A stretch of DNA of 64,000 nucleotides from Hondaea fermentalgiana (GCA_014084085.1 NPFB01000005.1:458260-522259); one strand, 5' to 3'; positions 40,170 to 50,244 are shown, counted from the stretch's first letter. Notes: generated from the sequence alone by a model not told the origin. A program made the numbers and translations.

Positions 40170-43100
40170 ATGGTGGGCTCCGAGTCGGCGCGGAGACCGC
40201 TCAGCAGCGACGCCAAGGTGAACGACCTGTACGAGCGCAAGACGCCCGAGGAACACGTGCTGCTACGGCCCGGCATGTACGTAGGGAGCGTAGACAAAAT
40301 CACCGAGGAACTCTTTGTGTATGACAAAAAGTCCCGTCGCATGCAGCTCGAAGAAGTCTCGTACTCTCCGGGCCTCGTCAAGCTTTTTGACGAAATTCTC
40401 GTGAACGCAGCGGACAATCTTGACCGGTCAGCAGGCAAGATGAATGCCATAGACATCTCCCTCGATCGCAGCACTCAGCGAATCACTGTACGCAACAACG
40501 GCGCGGGTATTCCTGTGGTCATGCACGAAAAGGAAAAGGTGTACATTCCCGAGCTCGTCCTCGGCAACTTGCTGACCGGGTCAAACTTTGACGACACCGT
40601 GGAGCGCTTCACGGGTGGGCGCCACGGATACGGCGCCAAGCTCACCAACATTTTGTCAAACTCGTTCCGGGTGGAAACTCTCGACGCAGAGCGCAATCTG
40701 CTCTTTGAAATGGAATGGCATGATCATATGAAACCGGTCGGCGAGGGCGCCAAGGTGACCGAGCTTTCTGCAAAAGAAGTCGAGGCGCGAGGCGGGGGCT
40801 ACACGGAGATATCTTTCGTGCCTGACCTCAAAGTATTTAAGATGGCCCGAATGGACAAGGGCACATTGCAAGTAATTGACCGCCGCGTGCGCGACATTGC
40901 GGGCCTGCTTGCGCCTTCAATCCAGGTGACCTGGAATGGGGTGCAAATAAAGGTTGCGTCCTTTGAAGAGTTCGCGAGTCAGTTTTACGTTGGTGCTACG
41001 AAAACGCACGCGAGGCAAAACGGTGCCCTCTTCGAAAAGGGCAAGTGGCGCGTAGTTGTGCTTCAGTCTCCGCTAGACAACGATCCGCTCATGCAAAGTT
41101 TTGTGAATCGCATGGCGACTCCGCGGGGCGGTCAACACGTGGACCACATTTTGAAGCAGCTTGAGCCCGCGCTGTTGGAAGCAGCAACGAAAAAGTTGCC
41201 AAAATCAAACGAGACGAAAATCACGCGCAAAATGGTGCAGCAAAAACTTGCCCTCTTCGTGGACTGCCGTCTTCCGAACCCTTCCTTCGACACACAGGTC
41301 AAGGACAAGCTCACTTCCAAAGTGACGGCGCAAAATGGCTGTGAACTGCCTGCATCCTTTCTCACCTCCGTTGTGAAAAAGACTGGAATTGTGGAGAGCA
41401 TCGTCGCAGAAGCACAGGCGCGAGACAACGCTGTGCTGACACGTGCGCCCCGGAGAACGTCGCGTAAGAGCCTACTTAGCATCCCCAAGCTCGAGGATGC
41501 CAACTGGGCAGGAACGTCGCGCTCGAGCGAGGCGACTCTCATTCTCACTGAAGGTGACTCCGCCAAGGCACTTGCCGTGGCAGGTTTGCCCGTCGTGGGC
41601 CGCGACGGCTACGGTGTGTTCCCGCTCCGCGGCAAACCGCTCAACGTGCGCGACGCAACGGCGCGTACTGTGGTTAAGAACGAGGAGATCAAAAACTTGT
41701 GCACGATCCTTGGGCTTGACTTTAAGAAGAAATACGCATCGCAAAAGGAGAAGGCTACGCTTCGGTACGGTCGCGTCATGCTCATGACGGATCAGGATTT
41801 TGACGGTTCGCACATCAAAGGACTTCTCATCAATCTTTTTCACTTCTTTTGGCCGGAACTACTCAAAACGCCAGGATTCCTCTGCGAATTCGTGACGCCG
41901 CTCATCAAGGTGTCGTCGAACTCGAAAGGAAAGTCTGCTGCAAGCGGCGGCAAGCTCAGCTTCTTCACCATGCAAGATTACGAGAACTGGCTTGCGAGCA
42001 GTGGCATTGCGCCGCGTGCACACAGTGTAAAGTACTACAAAGGTCTGGGCACGAGCACATCCTCTGAGGCTCGCGAGTACTTTGGCAATTTGCCCAAGCA
42101 TGTGCTTGACTTCAAGTCGAATTCGCCCACTGAGGCGAGCGAGCTTATCGATATGGCCTTTAATAAAAAGCGCGCAAGCGACCGGCGGGATTGGATTTCG
42201 CTGGCGCTCCAGCAGCAAGCTGACGGCAAGTTCAGTTACGTAGATCACAGCGCCAATTCGCTGCGCTTTGAGGAGTTCATCAATCAGGAGCTCGTTCTTT
42301 TCTCGCAGCATGATCTCGAGCGAAGCGTGCCCTCAGCCTTGGATGGCCTCAAACCGTCGCAGCGCAAGGTCCTTTTCGCTGCGTTGAAGCGAAACCTCAC
42401 ATCTTCAGAGCTCAAAGTCGCGCAGCTTGCCGGCTACGTCGGCGAGCAGACTGCTTACCATCACGGTGAGCAGTCATTGTATGCGACGATCATCAACATG
42501 GCCCAGGACTTTGTCGGGAGCAACAACCTCCCGCTTCTGTTCCCCTCTGGTCAATTTGGCACCCGTCTGCAGGGCGGTAAAGACGCTGCAAGCCCGCGTT
42601 ATATATTCACGCGTCTCCAAGAATATACGCGCGCAATTTTCCCGCCCGAGGACGATGCGTTGTTGGAACGAAACGAGGATGATGGCATGGTCGTGGAGCC
42701 TGTCGTGTACAAACCCATTATCCCAATGGCGCTCATCAACGGCGCCGAGGGGATTGGCACGGGCTGGTCTACCTTTGTGCCAGCGCACAATCCTCTCGAG
42801 GTCATTGCCAATGTGCGGAGGCTTCTGCAGGGCGAACCTTTGGTGCCCATGATGCCATGGTATGAGGGCTTCAAGGGCACGATCGAGCCGCGAACCTGGA
42901 TTTCCAAGAAGAAGGGGACCTTTACGTACGAGGATGGCTTTGTCTCATCTGGAGTGATCGAGCGATTATCGAAGACCGAGGCGGTCGTTTCGGAACTACC
43001 AATCGGGCGCTGGACGGAGGATTTCAAGCTTGCGCTTCGCAATTTAGTCACCGAGGACAAGCTTGCGGACTTTTCCGAGCATCACGATGAGAGCTCTGTT

Positions 43101-43751
43101 CGATTTACCTTAAAGGGCACGGGCGCGACGCTTGATAAGCTCTGCGCAGACAGTGCCGCGCTGCGCATGTCAACCAAACTTTTGACGTCGAATATGCACT
43201 TTTTCGACCTTCAGGGCCGGGTCAAGCGCTACACGACACCCGAGGAAATCATCGAGGCATTCTATCCTGCGCGACTTGGTTTGTACGCTAAACGCCGTCA
43301 GGTCATGCTTGACGACATGCGCTATCGCGTGAATCGTCTTCAAAACCAAGCGCGCTTTGCACTCGCTGTGAGTGAAGGAAGCTTTGCGATTTTAGGCAAG
43401 TCCAAGGCCGACATTCTCGATCAACTTGTCGCAGAAGGCTTTGATAGAGAAGACTCACTAGGAAAGACTGGGGACGACGCCGATGACGAGGGTGGCGAGG
43501 CGGCGGCGGAGGCGGAGGCGGAGGCAGACGACGATGCGGCAGGGCACGGAAAGCGGGGCCGATCCCGGGGTCCTTTTGACTACCTCGTGAATACTCCCTT
43601 GTGGGACCTTACACAAGAGAACGTATTGCGAATTCGGAAAGAACTCTCGACTCTCGAGGACGAATTCAAGACTTTGCAGCAACTTCGCCCGGAGGATCTC
43701 TGGCTTCGTGACCTCGATCGGCTCGAAAAGATTATCGTTTCGTCAAAGTAA
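40170..43751 (+). CDS. TOP2: DNA topoisomerase II (type IIA), without the usual C-terminal tail
   Basis: A 1193-residue enzyme that passes one duplex through a transient double-strand break. Visible in order: the GHKL ATPase (DEILVNAADN, then RNNGAGIPV, then TGGRHGYGAKL), the transducer, the TOPRIM domain (LTEGDSAKALAVAG near residue 457; DQDFDGSH near 540), PLRGKPLNV, and the winged-helix domain with the catalytic tyrosine at about 811 in SPRYIFTRLQEY. It ends soon after the coiled-coil gate, with only an acidic Ala/Glu linker inserted near nt 43470-43540. Animal and yeast enzymes carry 200-400 more residues with nuclear signals. ATG 40170 is taken as start. ATG 40023 is also in frame and would add 49 residues, Arg/Ala-rich and poor in acids, resembling a mitochondrial presequence. 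Confidence 0.93.
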   Translation: MVGSESARRPLSSDAKVNDLYERKTPEEHVLLRPGMYVGSVDKITEELFVYDKKSRRMQLEEVSYSPGLVKLFDEILVNAADNLDRSAGKMNAIDISLDRSTQRITVRNNGAGIPVVMHEKEKVYIPELVLGNLLTGSNFDDTVERFTGGRHGYGAKLTNILSNSFRVETLDAERNLLFEMEWHDHMKPVGEGAKVTELSAKEVEARGGGYTEISFVPDLKVFKMARMDKGTLQVIDRRVRDIAGLLAPSIQVTWNGVQIKVASFEEFASQFYVGATKTHARQNGALFEKGKWRVVVLQSPLDNDPLMQSFVNRMATPRGGQHVDHILKQLEPALLEAATKKLPKSNETKITRKMVQQKLALFVDCRLPNPSFDTQVKDKLTSKVTAQNGCELPASFLTSVVKKTGIVESIVAEAQARDNAVLTRAPRRTSRKSLLSIPKLEDANWAGTSRSSEATLILTEGDSAKALAVAGLPVVGRDGYGVFPLRGKPLNVRDATARTVVKNEEIKNLCTILGLDFKKKYASQKEKATLRYGRVMLMTDQDFDGSHIKGLLINLFHFFWPELLKTPGFLCEFVTPLIKVSSNSKGKSAASGGKLSFFTMQDYENWLASSGIAPRAHSVKYYKGLGTSTSSEAREYFGNLPKHVLDFKSNSPTEASELIDMAFNKKRASDRRDWISLALQQQADGKFSYVDHSANSLRFEEFINQELVLFSQHDLERSVPSALDGLKPSQRKVLFAALKRNLTSSELKVAQLAGYVGEQTAYHHGEQSLYATIINMAQDFVGSNNLPLLFPSGQFGTRLQGGKDAASPRYIFTRLQEYTRAIFPPEDDALLERNEDDGMVVEPVVYKPIIPMALINGAEGIGTGWSTFVPAHNPLEVIANVRRLLQGEPLVPMMPWYEGFKGTIEPRTWISKKKGTFTYEDGFVSSGVIERLSKTEAVVSELPIGRWTEDFKLALRNLVTEDKLADFSEHHDESSVRFTLKGTGATLDKLCADSAALRMSTKLLTSNMHFFDLQGRVKRYTTPEEIIEAFYPARLGLYAKRRQVMLDDMRYRVNRLQNQARFALAVSEGSFAILGKSKADILDQLVAEGFDREDSLGKTGDDADDEGGEAAAEAEAEADDDAAGHGKRGRSRGPFDYLVNTPLWDLTQENVLRIRKELSTLEDEFKTLQQLRPEDLWLRDLDRLEKIIVSSK

Positions 43752-43964
43752 AACAAGGCCAACAGGAGGTAGTTAAGAAGATTTGCCGGCGGCGAAAGGA
43801 TGAGATATGAACGACCGTGTGATTGGCAGGCAAAATCAGGTGTAGCATGAAAATCAAGGGATGAGAGCAAAATGGGTGAAAACCCGAAAAAAAACAGACA
43901 GATAGGCCAGACACGTAAAAAACAGAAAAGAGTAAAATGTTCACTGAGAGTCTCGCGCTCGCTT

Positions 43965-45329
43965 TCATGTGGCAGCTGCAGGAGGAGGAGCCGTAAGAGG
44001 CGCAGTAGGGGGCCCCGGCCCAGATCCAGGATCTGCTGAGGGTGGGGAATTGGACGGCGCAGACGGCGTCGCCAGCTGTTGCTCAGGGTCCGGTACTGCA
44101 GTTTGCGGATGATCAAGCTCCTCAACAATGCCTGGTATTGAAATACGTGAAGCCGCATTGGACACCATCATTCGGTTAACCAGATTCATGAGCCGCTGAT
44201 TCTGGAAAATGACACCCGCATTGAGCTTTCTGTGTCGCAAGATCGCTTTCCTGGCTCCATGCGAATGAATTCGACGAAAACCATTGTCGAGCATGTTGGG
44301 GATTCTGTACGGTTGGGCGCCACAGCCTAGTGCGAAGAAGCAGGCGCCAAGGCTCCAAACCTCTGCGGCGAGCGCGTCGTATGTATAAGGCCCGCCAGCA
44401 AAGACTTCGGGGGCCATAAAAGCAACAGTGCCAGCGCGGCCCTTCTTGACGCGGTAGCTGGCCATCTCTTGCTCGGGGTCCACCAAGCGAAGCGTCGTGG
44501 TCCAACCAAAGTCAATCATCTGCACACGAACGTTCTGGTCCCCTTCATGGTAGACCACAAAGTTTTCGAGCTTGAGGTCCCGGTGCACAAAGCCGATTCC
44601 TGCGAGAAAAGACACAGCAGCCGTCATCTGAGCAAAGACGCTGTGCAGAACGCGAACTTCGCGGATCACGGCCACGGCCAGGTCGAAGAGGCTCTCGTCG
44701 GCACGCGGGAAAACGGCAAAGATGTCACTCTGGTTCTCAAAGTACTTTTCCAAACAGAGGACGTTTGCGTGGTCGAATTTGCGCAGAGCGATCTGCGAAG
44801 CAAACTCTCGTCGCATCTTGAAGATCTCATGCGACTGTTGGTGCGCGTTGAGGCCCTGGAGGTGCGTTTTGGGGACCTTCTTGATCACCACGAGGCGCCC
44901 CCCGTTGACGTGAAAGGCGTCCCAAATCTCCCGTCCGTCGCCATCGTTTCGGTGAATTCTACGTTCCAGCTCATACTTGTCAGCACCGTTTGGTCCTGGC
45001 TCACCGGTATCCTGCAAATATGTAGTTTGCAAAGGCCCAGTGTAAATAGCGAACGGTCGATTAATGTTCAACAGCTCCCCGATGTAGTAGCGGAGCGGGT
45101 GTGCAATGTGTCCCGAAAATGTGTCTATGTGGACGCAGCAGACCTCCTGGCACGCTTTGAGAATGCCGATCTGTAGCTCAAGCAAACGGCGCTCGTTCGC
45201 TAGAAGAACGCCTGTCAGCAGTAGCTGTTCTGCCTCTTCAATCTTGGCGTCGAGCATTTCGAGCGTCGCCCGGACCGGGCCGCGCCGCAGCGCTTCCTGG
45301 ACCACGATCATGCTGCTCGTCGAGAGCAT
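43965..45329 (-). CDS. Ser/Thr protein kinase with N-terminal helical domain
   Basis: A 454-residue protein. Residues 1-80 are predicted helical. The kinase domain covers about 130-405: VVIKK (Lys150/151), HRDLKLEN with Asp251, DFGW 273-276 and the APE motif in MAPEVF. It looks catalytically complete, although a normal glycine-rich loop is hard to see (RNDGDGREIW at 127-136). The tail is Pro/Ala/Ser-rich (about 415-454). Group placement is not clear; CAMK- or NEK-like features are weak. The start at 45329 is the first ATG of the frame, with a second ATG six codons later. Confidence 0.85.
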   Translation of the reverse strand: MLSTSSMIVVQEALRRGPVRATLEMLDAKIEEAEQLLLTGVLLANERRLLELQIGILKACQEVCCVHIDTFSGHIAHPLRYYIGELLNINRPFAIYTGPLQTTYLQDTGEPGPNGADKYELERRIHRNDGDGREIWDAFHVNGGRLVVIKKVPKTHLQGLNAHQQSHEIFKMRREFASQIALRKFDHANVLCLEKYFENQSDIFAVFPRADESLFDLAVAVIREVRVLHSVFAQMTAAVSFLAGIGFVHRDLKLENFVVYHEGDQNVRVQMIDFGWTTTLRLVDPEQEMASYRVKKGRAGTVAFMAPEVFAGGPYTYDALAAEVWSLGACFFALGCGAQPYRIPNMLDNGFRRIHSHGARKAILRHRKLNAGVIFQNQRLMNLVNRMMVSNAASRISIPGIVEELDHPQTAVPDPEQQLATPSAPSNSPPSADPGSGPGPPTAPLTAPPPAAAT

Positions 45330-46421
45330 GAGGCCTTGCGGCTACGCTGCTCACCCCTACGCGTCCAGACCGTGCCCAACGCACGGCCGCCACGGCAGTC
45401 AAGGTCTCTTGGAACGCAGGCGATCCCGACCCGTTCCAGGGCGGTGACGCAGGCTCCTGCGGTCCGATCGAGGTCGCGAGCAAGACGAATCAAGCACGCG
45501 AAAGACCGGGGCGACAAGTTCTCGTCTTGCTCGCGCTGCTCTCGCGCGGGCGCGACTTCACGCTGCGCAGGGTCTGCGTCCCCTCGTCCGCGCGCAGCGA
45601 CGCAAGCGTACTAGCTAAGCTTGTCAGTTTACGCCTGCGTTCTCCCCTGCAGTGTTGGTTCGCGCGCTGGCGGGGGCCGTCTTCCGGCTGCGACGAGGCC
45701 GTCGCCGCGTCCGCCGCGGCCTCGTACCCGCGCAGCGCGCGAGAGGCCGTCGGCGGCACGAGGCTCGTGCACCGGCGTCGCCGCAGCAGGAGACGAGGTA
45801 CCGCGCGGCGTCCTTCGTGCTCGTGCTTCGATCCCCGATCCCGCCTCNNNNNNNNNNNNNNNNNNNNNNNNNNNNNNNNNNNNNNNNNNNNNNNNNNNNN
45901 NNNNNNNNNNNNNNNNNNNNNNNNNNNNNNNNNNNNNNNNNNNNNNNCGGGCGCTCGGCGCGTCTGCGCGGCGCGGAGAGCTCTGCGCGGCGGCGCTGCG
46001 CTGCTGCGCTCTGTGCTGCGATGTGTGATGCGCTCTGCTCCTCGTTCGCTTTCTGCTTCTGCTTCTGCTTCTGTTTCTGCTCGGATCTCTTTGATGATCG
46101 TTCTCCGGGCCCCCAAACGAGGCCCCCGATTGGACGTGCGCGAAGGCGAAAGTGGAGAACGAACACCGGGACCACGTCAGTGCAGGGGCCGACACGCGGC
46201 GCGGCGTCTCGGGTGCGGAATGCGTCGAGCTGTGGCCCGCGAGCTGAGGGCGCCAAAGGGGAGATTGTTTTGGAGGGTTTTCGAAGCGAACGTCAAGGTC
46301 CAGCTCCGTGACAGACAGTGAACATGTGTATTATAGGGCCTTCGTGGAAAGCGTGCTGGCGGGCATTTGCAAAAAGGCTTCCTTCATCAATCAATCAATC
46401 AAGCAAGCAAACAATCAATCG

Positions 46422-46454
<33 letters not shown>

Positions 46455-46760
46455 TTCTTCCTGGGGCCTATCTCTGAGCGACCAACGTGGCAAATCAAGA
46501 CGAAAAGGCAAGGCTCGGCTTGGAGTCTGCTCTACGTTGCATTTCGTGCTAGCCCATACGATCAGTTGTGAGTGATGTCGGTTGGGTGCCCGAAAGACCC
46601 CAGAAATAAAAGTCAACGTCGGGGTTCGTTTGTCCGAGAGGCTGCTAGCTACTAGTAGCATGGTAGGTGCAGCAGGCACAGAGAGAGAGAAGCAGAGCGC
46701 GAACCCGGAGGAGGGCTTCTAGAAGTTGGGGCCGAGCGCGCGCGCGGGGTGCAGGAGACG
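45330..46760. other. Divergent intergenic region with gap, kinase / Cdc37
   Basis: About 1.4 kb including the 100-N gap. The sequence is GC-rich with low-complexity frames on both strands, then AT-richer with AATC/AAGC and CTT micro-repeats at about 46386-46460. No gene is supported, but one could be hidden by the gap. Confidence 0.45.
45848..45947. other. Assembly gap (100 N)
   Basis: Exactly 100 N between GC-rich flanks, in the intergenic region upstream of both the kinase and Cdc37. This is a placeholder length. Confidence 0.98.
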
Positions 46761-48449
46761 ATGGCGCCGGCGATGAAGGTGACGCTGAAGTGGGAGGAGG
46801 GCGCGGAGGCCACGCACGCCGTGCTAAAGCTGACGCTGCCGCGAAAGTGGCGCGAGGGCGCCACGAAGCAGCTGAAGGAGACCTTCGTGGACCAGTACAA
46901 CAAGAAACACGAGGACACCAAGCTCGAGCTGGACGAGGTGCATCTGGTGAACACGAAAGGACAGGCACTCGCCGATGCTGATCTCGTCGCGCGCGTGATC
47001 GAACATGGCGAGCACGTGCGCGTCAAGCCGGGTCCCTCGCCGACCAAGCTGGCGGCCCCGTTGCCGGCCAAGGGATCCGACGCCAGCGCTGCCAAATCAG
47101 ACGCCAAGGCGAGCAAGGGCGCCAACGTGCCAACGCCCATGCCAGCCTCCGGTTCGAACCTCGTTGGCGACAAGGCCGCCCTTGACAAGGCGCGAAAGAT
47201 CGACTTTGATTACTCCAAGTGGGACCGTCTGGATCTGAGCGACGACGACGCAGAGGATTGCCACCCAAACATTGACAAGGAGAGCTGGAAGCGGCTCATG
47301 GCGCAGAAGCGTCAAGACCGACGCCAAAAGGAGGAGGAGAAGATTGCGGCCTTCAAGGCCAAGATCGAAAAATACAAGAAGAAATATGAGGACCTTCAGG
47401 GCAAAATCGACGGAGCCGGGGCTGACGACGACGACGCTGCGCAATGGATGGTCGACCGCGATGATGCCAAGGACTCGATGGACAAGTACCAAGCCCGCCT
47501 CGATCACTTTCTGGCTACGCGCAAGCTCACTGCCGATGATCTCTGCGATGTTAAGGACGACAAAACCACGGTCGCCTCCTCGGCAGATATGACGCCCCTC
47601 GACACAGGCTTGCCGCAGCCTGCCAAGTCGCCTGCTGCATCCTCTTCTGCATCTTCCTCTTCCTCTTCCGAACCATCAAAGGCCATTGTGAGGCCCGAGG
47701 CGCCCGTGGACGAGGGTCTCGAATACGATGCATACATTAAGCTTCATCGCGTCAAGGTGGACAAGTTTGCGGACCTTCGCTCCGACGAAGCGTCAGAGCA
47801 TTTTCTTCTCGAGAACCCAGTTATCCTTCACAAGCACGCGGAAGGCTACCTCTTGTTGCGGACCCTGGACACGTGCATGCGCCATCTCGGCGAGGAGGAG
47901 GATCGTGGCGGGTTGTCTGCTAAACTCAAGAAGGCATACGCCGAGGAAGAACTGGCCATTGCGCGACAACACATGATCATCCAGTTCGTCTTGGCTCTTG
48001 CAGAGGGGAAGCATCGTGATCCGCGCGACTTTGTGCGCGCTTTCTTCCTCAAGGCCGGAAAGAACTCCACGCAGCGTGTCGACGGCTTCGAGCAAGACCT
48101 CGAGAGCTTTGTAGATCGAATTCGGAACCGCGCAAAGGAAAAGCGCAGCAAGGGTGAGGAGTCTCCTCTGGCCTATCACAATCGCGACGATGTTGTGCAG
48201 CTCGATGACGGCGAGTACGAGATGGCACCTCTCGGCCCTGGTGGCCTTGACCCGAACGAGGTTTTGGGCACGCTCCCGCGCGCCATGCAGGAGGCTTTTA
48301 TCTCGCAGGACACTGACAAGCTTCGCGAAGCTGTATCGAGTCTCACTGCAGAGGAGGCTCAATATCACATGCAGCGCTGCGTTGACTCTGGTCTATGGAA
48401 CCCAGGCCCGGATGAGGTGGAAGCCGACGACGAGGCCGAAGACAACTAG
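46761..48449 (+). CDS. CDC37: Cdc37 Hsp90 co-chaperone with extra N-terminal domain
   Basis: A 562-residue protein that delivers client kinases to Hsp90. The canonical Cdc37 start, DFDYSKWDRLDLSDDDAED, is here at residues 148-166 and includes the CK2-site equivalent Ser160. A charged coiled coil follows, then the Hsp90-binding middle domain (HMIIQFVLALAEGKHRDPR) and the C-terminal domain with GPGGLDPNEVLGTLP and YHMQRCVDSGLW. The first 95 residues form an additional beta/alpha module (KLTLPRKWREGATKQLKETF, then EVHLVNTKG), possibly ubiquitin-like, joined by an Ala/Lys-rich linker. ATG 46761 is chosen; the frame extends 12 nt further upstream without an ATG. Known Cdc37 proteins usually begin with the CK2-site segment, so this extension is unusual. 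Confidence 0.93.
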   Translation: MAPAMKVTLKWEEGAEATHAVLKLTLPRKWREGATKQLKETFVDQYNKKHEDTKLELDEVHLVNTKGQALADADLVARVIEHGEHVRVKPGPSPTKLAAPLPAKGSDASAAKSDAKASKGANVPTPMPASGSNLVGDKAALDKARKIDFDYSKWDRLDLSDDDAEDCHPNIDKESWKRLMAQKRQDRRQKEEEKIAAFKAKIEKYKKKYEDLQGKIDGAGADDDDAAQWMVDRDDAKDSMDKYQARLDHFLATRKLTADDLCDVKDDKTTVASSADMTPLDTGLPQPAKSPAASSSASSSSSSEPSKAIVRPEAPVDEGLEYDAYIKLHRVKVDKFADLRSDEASEHFLLENPVILHKHAEGYLLLRTLDTCMRHLGEEEDRGGLSAKLKKAYAEEELAIARQHMIIQFVLALAEGKHRDPRDFVRAFFLKAGKNSTQRVDGFEQDLESFVDRIRNRAKEKRSKGEESPLAYHNRDDVVQLDDGEYEMAPLGPGGLDPNEVLGTLPRAMQEAFISQDTDKLREAVSSLTAEEAQYHMQRCVDSGLWNPGPDEVEADDEAEDN

Positions 48450-48693
48450 GCGCTTAAAAAATTGCTTTTCACTCTTTATCTTTTCGCTGCTCATCGGATT
48501 GATTGTAGGGCCGCTCGCAGCAGCGCCTCAAATAATTCATGTTATGAGCCACAAAGAAAAAGTAAAGAAATGCAAAGAAAAGAAAAGAAGAAAATAAAAT
48601 TCCTTTGTTGCGTGCTGCTTCACCTCAAGGTGCAGGACCTAGAAACACTTTGGTGCTCGCCTCGGCCTCAGCGTCGGCCCGCGGGTTTCGGTC

Positions 48694-50244
48694 CTAAGTC
48701 TCATCGTGTGGCTTACGAAAGGGAAGTTTGGCAGAAGCCACATAGTCCCAAAAGGCAGCGACCTTGGACTTGGGCAAGACCACATAAATTGCCTGGTCTC
48801 CATTCGGAGCACGCGGCATGATAATGTTGAGACCCGGCGCGGAGACAGGCGGCGGTACCATGTACGCCGAGGCGCCTTTGCCTGCAGGAGCGCCCATGTC
48901 CACGAGCCAATTGTATCCTGACCACGTGTTGGTAAATGTCTGCTTGCCCGCGACGCAGTCTCCAACAATGTGAAAGACCCCCGTCTCTTCGCGCATGCCC
49001 AGCACGCGCGAGTGCTCAAGCCAATTTTTGCGGCAGGCAAGATTCTCACCATCCTTGTCAAGCTCTGCGCGGATAGCACGATGCAAACTCAAGGCAGATG
49101 ATGACAGGGAGTTTGGATCCATCTCGACCTGCAGCGGCACGTCAAAGACCGCGTTGCCAAAGTAGTTTTCTGGGTAGCGGGCAAGTTTGCCACGCACGTT
49201 AAATGACTGCACAACAGGGCGCGTGTCTTTGGCGCGAGAACCCGATTTCGCGGCGCTCTGGGCGCAAAGCACGGCACTCATCGCCAGTTCATACGATGAA
49301 ACCCATTCATCCCCTGGAAGCTCCTTCTTCACGTTTGCCTTGAGAGTGTCGAGTCCCTTCCTGTCGATGCACACTTCAACCGTCTCGCACGTTTTACTTG
49401 CCCAGATAAAGTTGGCAATGAGCTTGAACCAGTACCAGCGCGTAGCAAGAGGTGGCGACCCGCCAATTTCATTGCGCCATTTCGCCAAGAGGGCAGAACG
49501 AGTTGATGGGGTCTCGCCTACCGGCTTTGTCACGCGAGGCGGCAGTTCCGCGGGCCGTAGCGATTCTGGCGCAGCACTGGAGGAGCATGCCTCGGACCAC
49601 TTTTGCATGAGGAGAACGTACGTCTGAGCGTCGCCAAGACAATGGTTCAATTGGACACTTATGTAAGAGACACCCTCATCTTCAAAGCGAACGAGACGTG
49701 TCATGAGCAGAGTTTCCTCGGGTGACGGCCGGGCACCCTCTGGGGCAAAAAAAATTCCTGCGGCCGACCAAGCTGAGCTCGGGGAGTCCACGTCGGGAAG
49801 TTTGGCATTCGCTTCACGACGAATTCCTCGAGCGGTCTCAAAGATGACGCCGTTGGCGCTCTGATCATCGAGCTTGAGGCCGTAGCGGAGAGGATCCGAG
49901 GTAGTGTCAAGGCGCGAGGCCACGAAGGGAAATTCAGCCAGCACGCGTTCTAGCGCCGTGCGGAGCGTATCAGCATCAAGGAGACTCTCGATGCGAACGG
50001 CAAAGCGAATCCATGTCACGCTCGTCATTTCGTCCACCTCGCTCAACGTCCAGCGCTGTCCGTCCTTGGTGGCGTGAGGGCAACGGATGATATCCTCCTT
50101 TTCAACCTCGACCTCAAACGCCGGAGGCGGGGCCTCCTTCTCCGGGCTTGCCGACATTTTCCTCACGACCATCGCGATACCTACAATGGCACCCACCGCC
50201 GCAGCAGCGCCGACGAGGCCGCCAACATTGTTGCCTTCACTCAT
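48694..50244 (-). CDS. Membrane-anchored BAHD-like acyltransferase
   Basis: A 516-residue protein with one N-terminal hydrophobic anchor (about 7-27, AAAAVGAIVGIAMVV) and then a two-lobed CoA-dependent acyltransferase/condensation-type fold. The catalytic HxxxD motif is HCLGD at 201-205 (LNHCLGDAQT). A C-terminal lobe segment NTWSGYNWLVDMG occupies the place of the BAHD DFGWG motif but is not identical. The family acylates alcohols or amines; substrate and product cannot be inferred. ATG 50244 is chosen because the anchor begins at once. The frame is open upstream to 50559, but that stretch is Arg-rich and probably 5' UTR. Confidence 0.75.
   Translation of the reverse strand: MSEGNNVGGLVGAAAAVGAIVGIAMVVRKMSASPEKEAPPPAFEVEVEKEDIIRCPHATKDGQRWTLSEVDEMTSVTWIRFAVRIESLLDADTLRTALERVLAEFPFVASRLDTTSDPLRYGLKLDDQSANGVIFETARGIRREANAKLPDVDSPSSAWSAAGIFFAPEGARPSPEETLLMTRLVRFEDEGVSYISVQLNHCLGDAQTYVLLMQKWSEACSSSAAPESLRPAELPPRVTKPVGETPSTRSALLAKWRNEIGGSPPLATRWYWFKLIANFIWASKTCETVEVCIDRKGLDTLKANVKKELPGDEWVSSYELAMSAVLCAQSAAKSGSRAKDTRPVVQSFNVRGKLARYPENYFGNAVFDVPLQVEMDPNSLSSSALSLHRAIRAELDKDGENLACRKNWLEHSRVLGMREETGVFHIVGDCVAGKQTFTNTWSGYNWLVDMGAPAGKGASAYMVPPPVSAPGLNIIMPRAPNGDQAIYVVLPKSKVAAFWDYVASAKLPFRKPHDET

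Noticed and set aside
45490..46321. Frames on both strands running through the gap at 45848-45947
   Set aside because: They depend on translating N as X and on a placeholder length; flanks are Arg/Ala-rich with no domain.
47150..47165. GGTTCGAACC resembling a tRNA B box
   Set aside because: It lies inside the Cdc37 coding sequence and no tRNA cloverleaf or A box is found around it.
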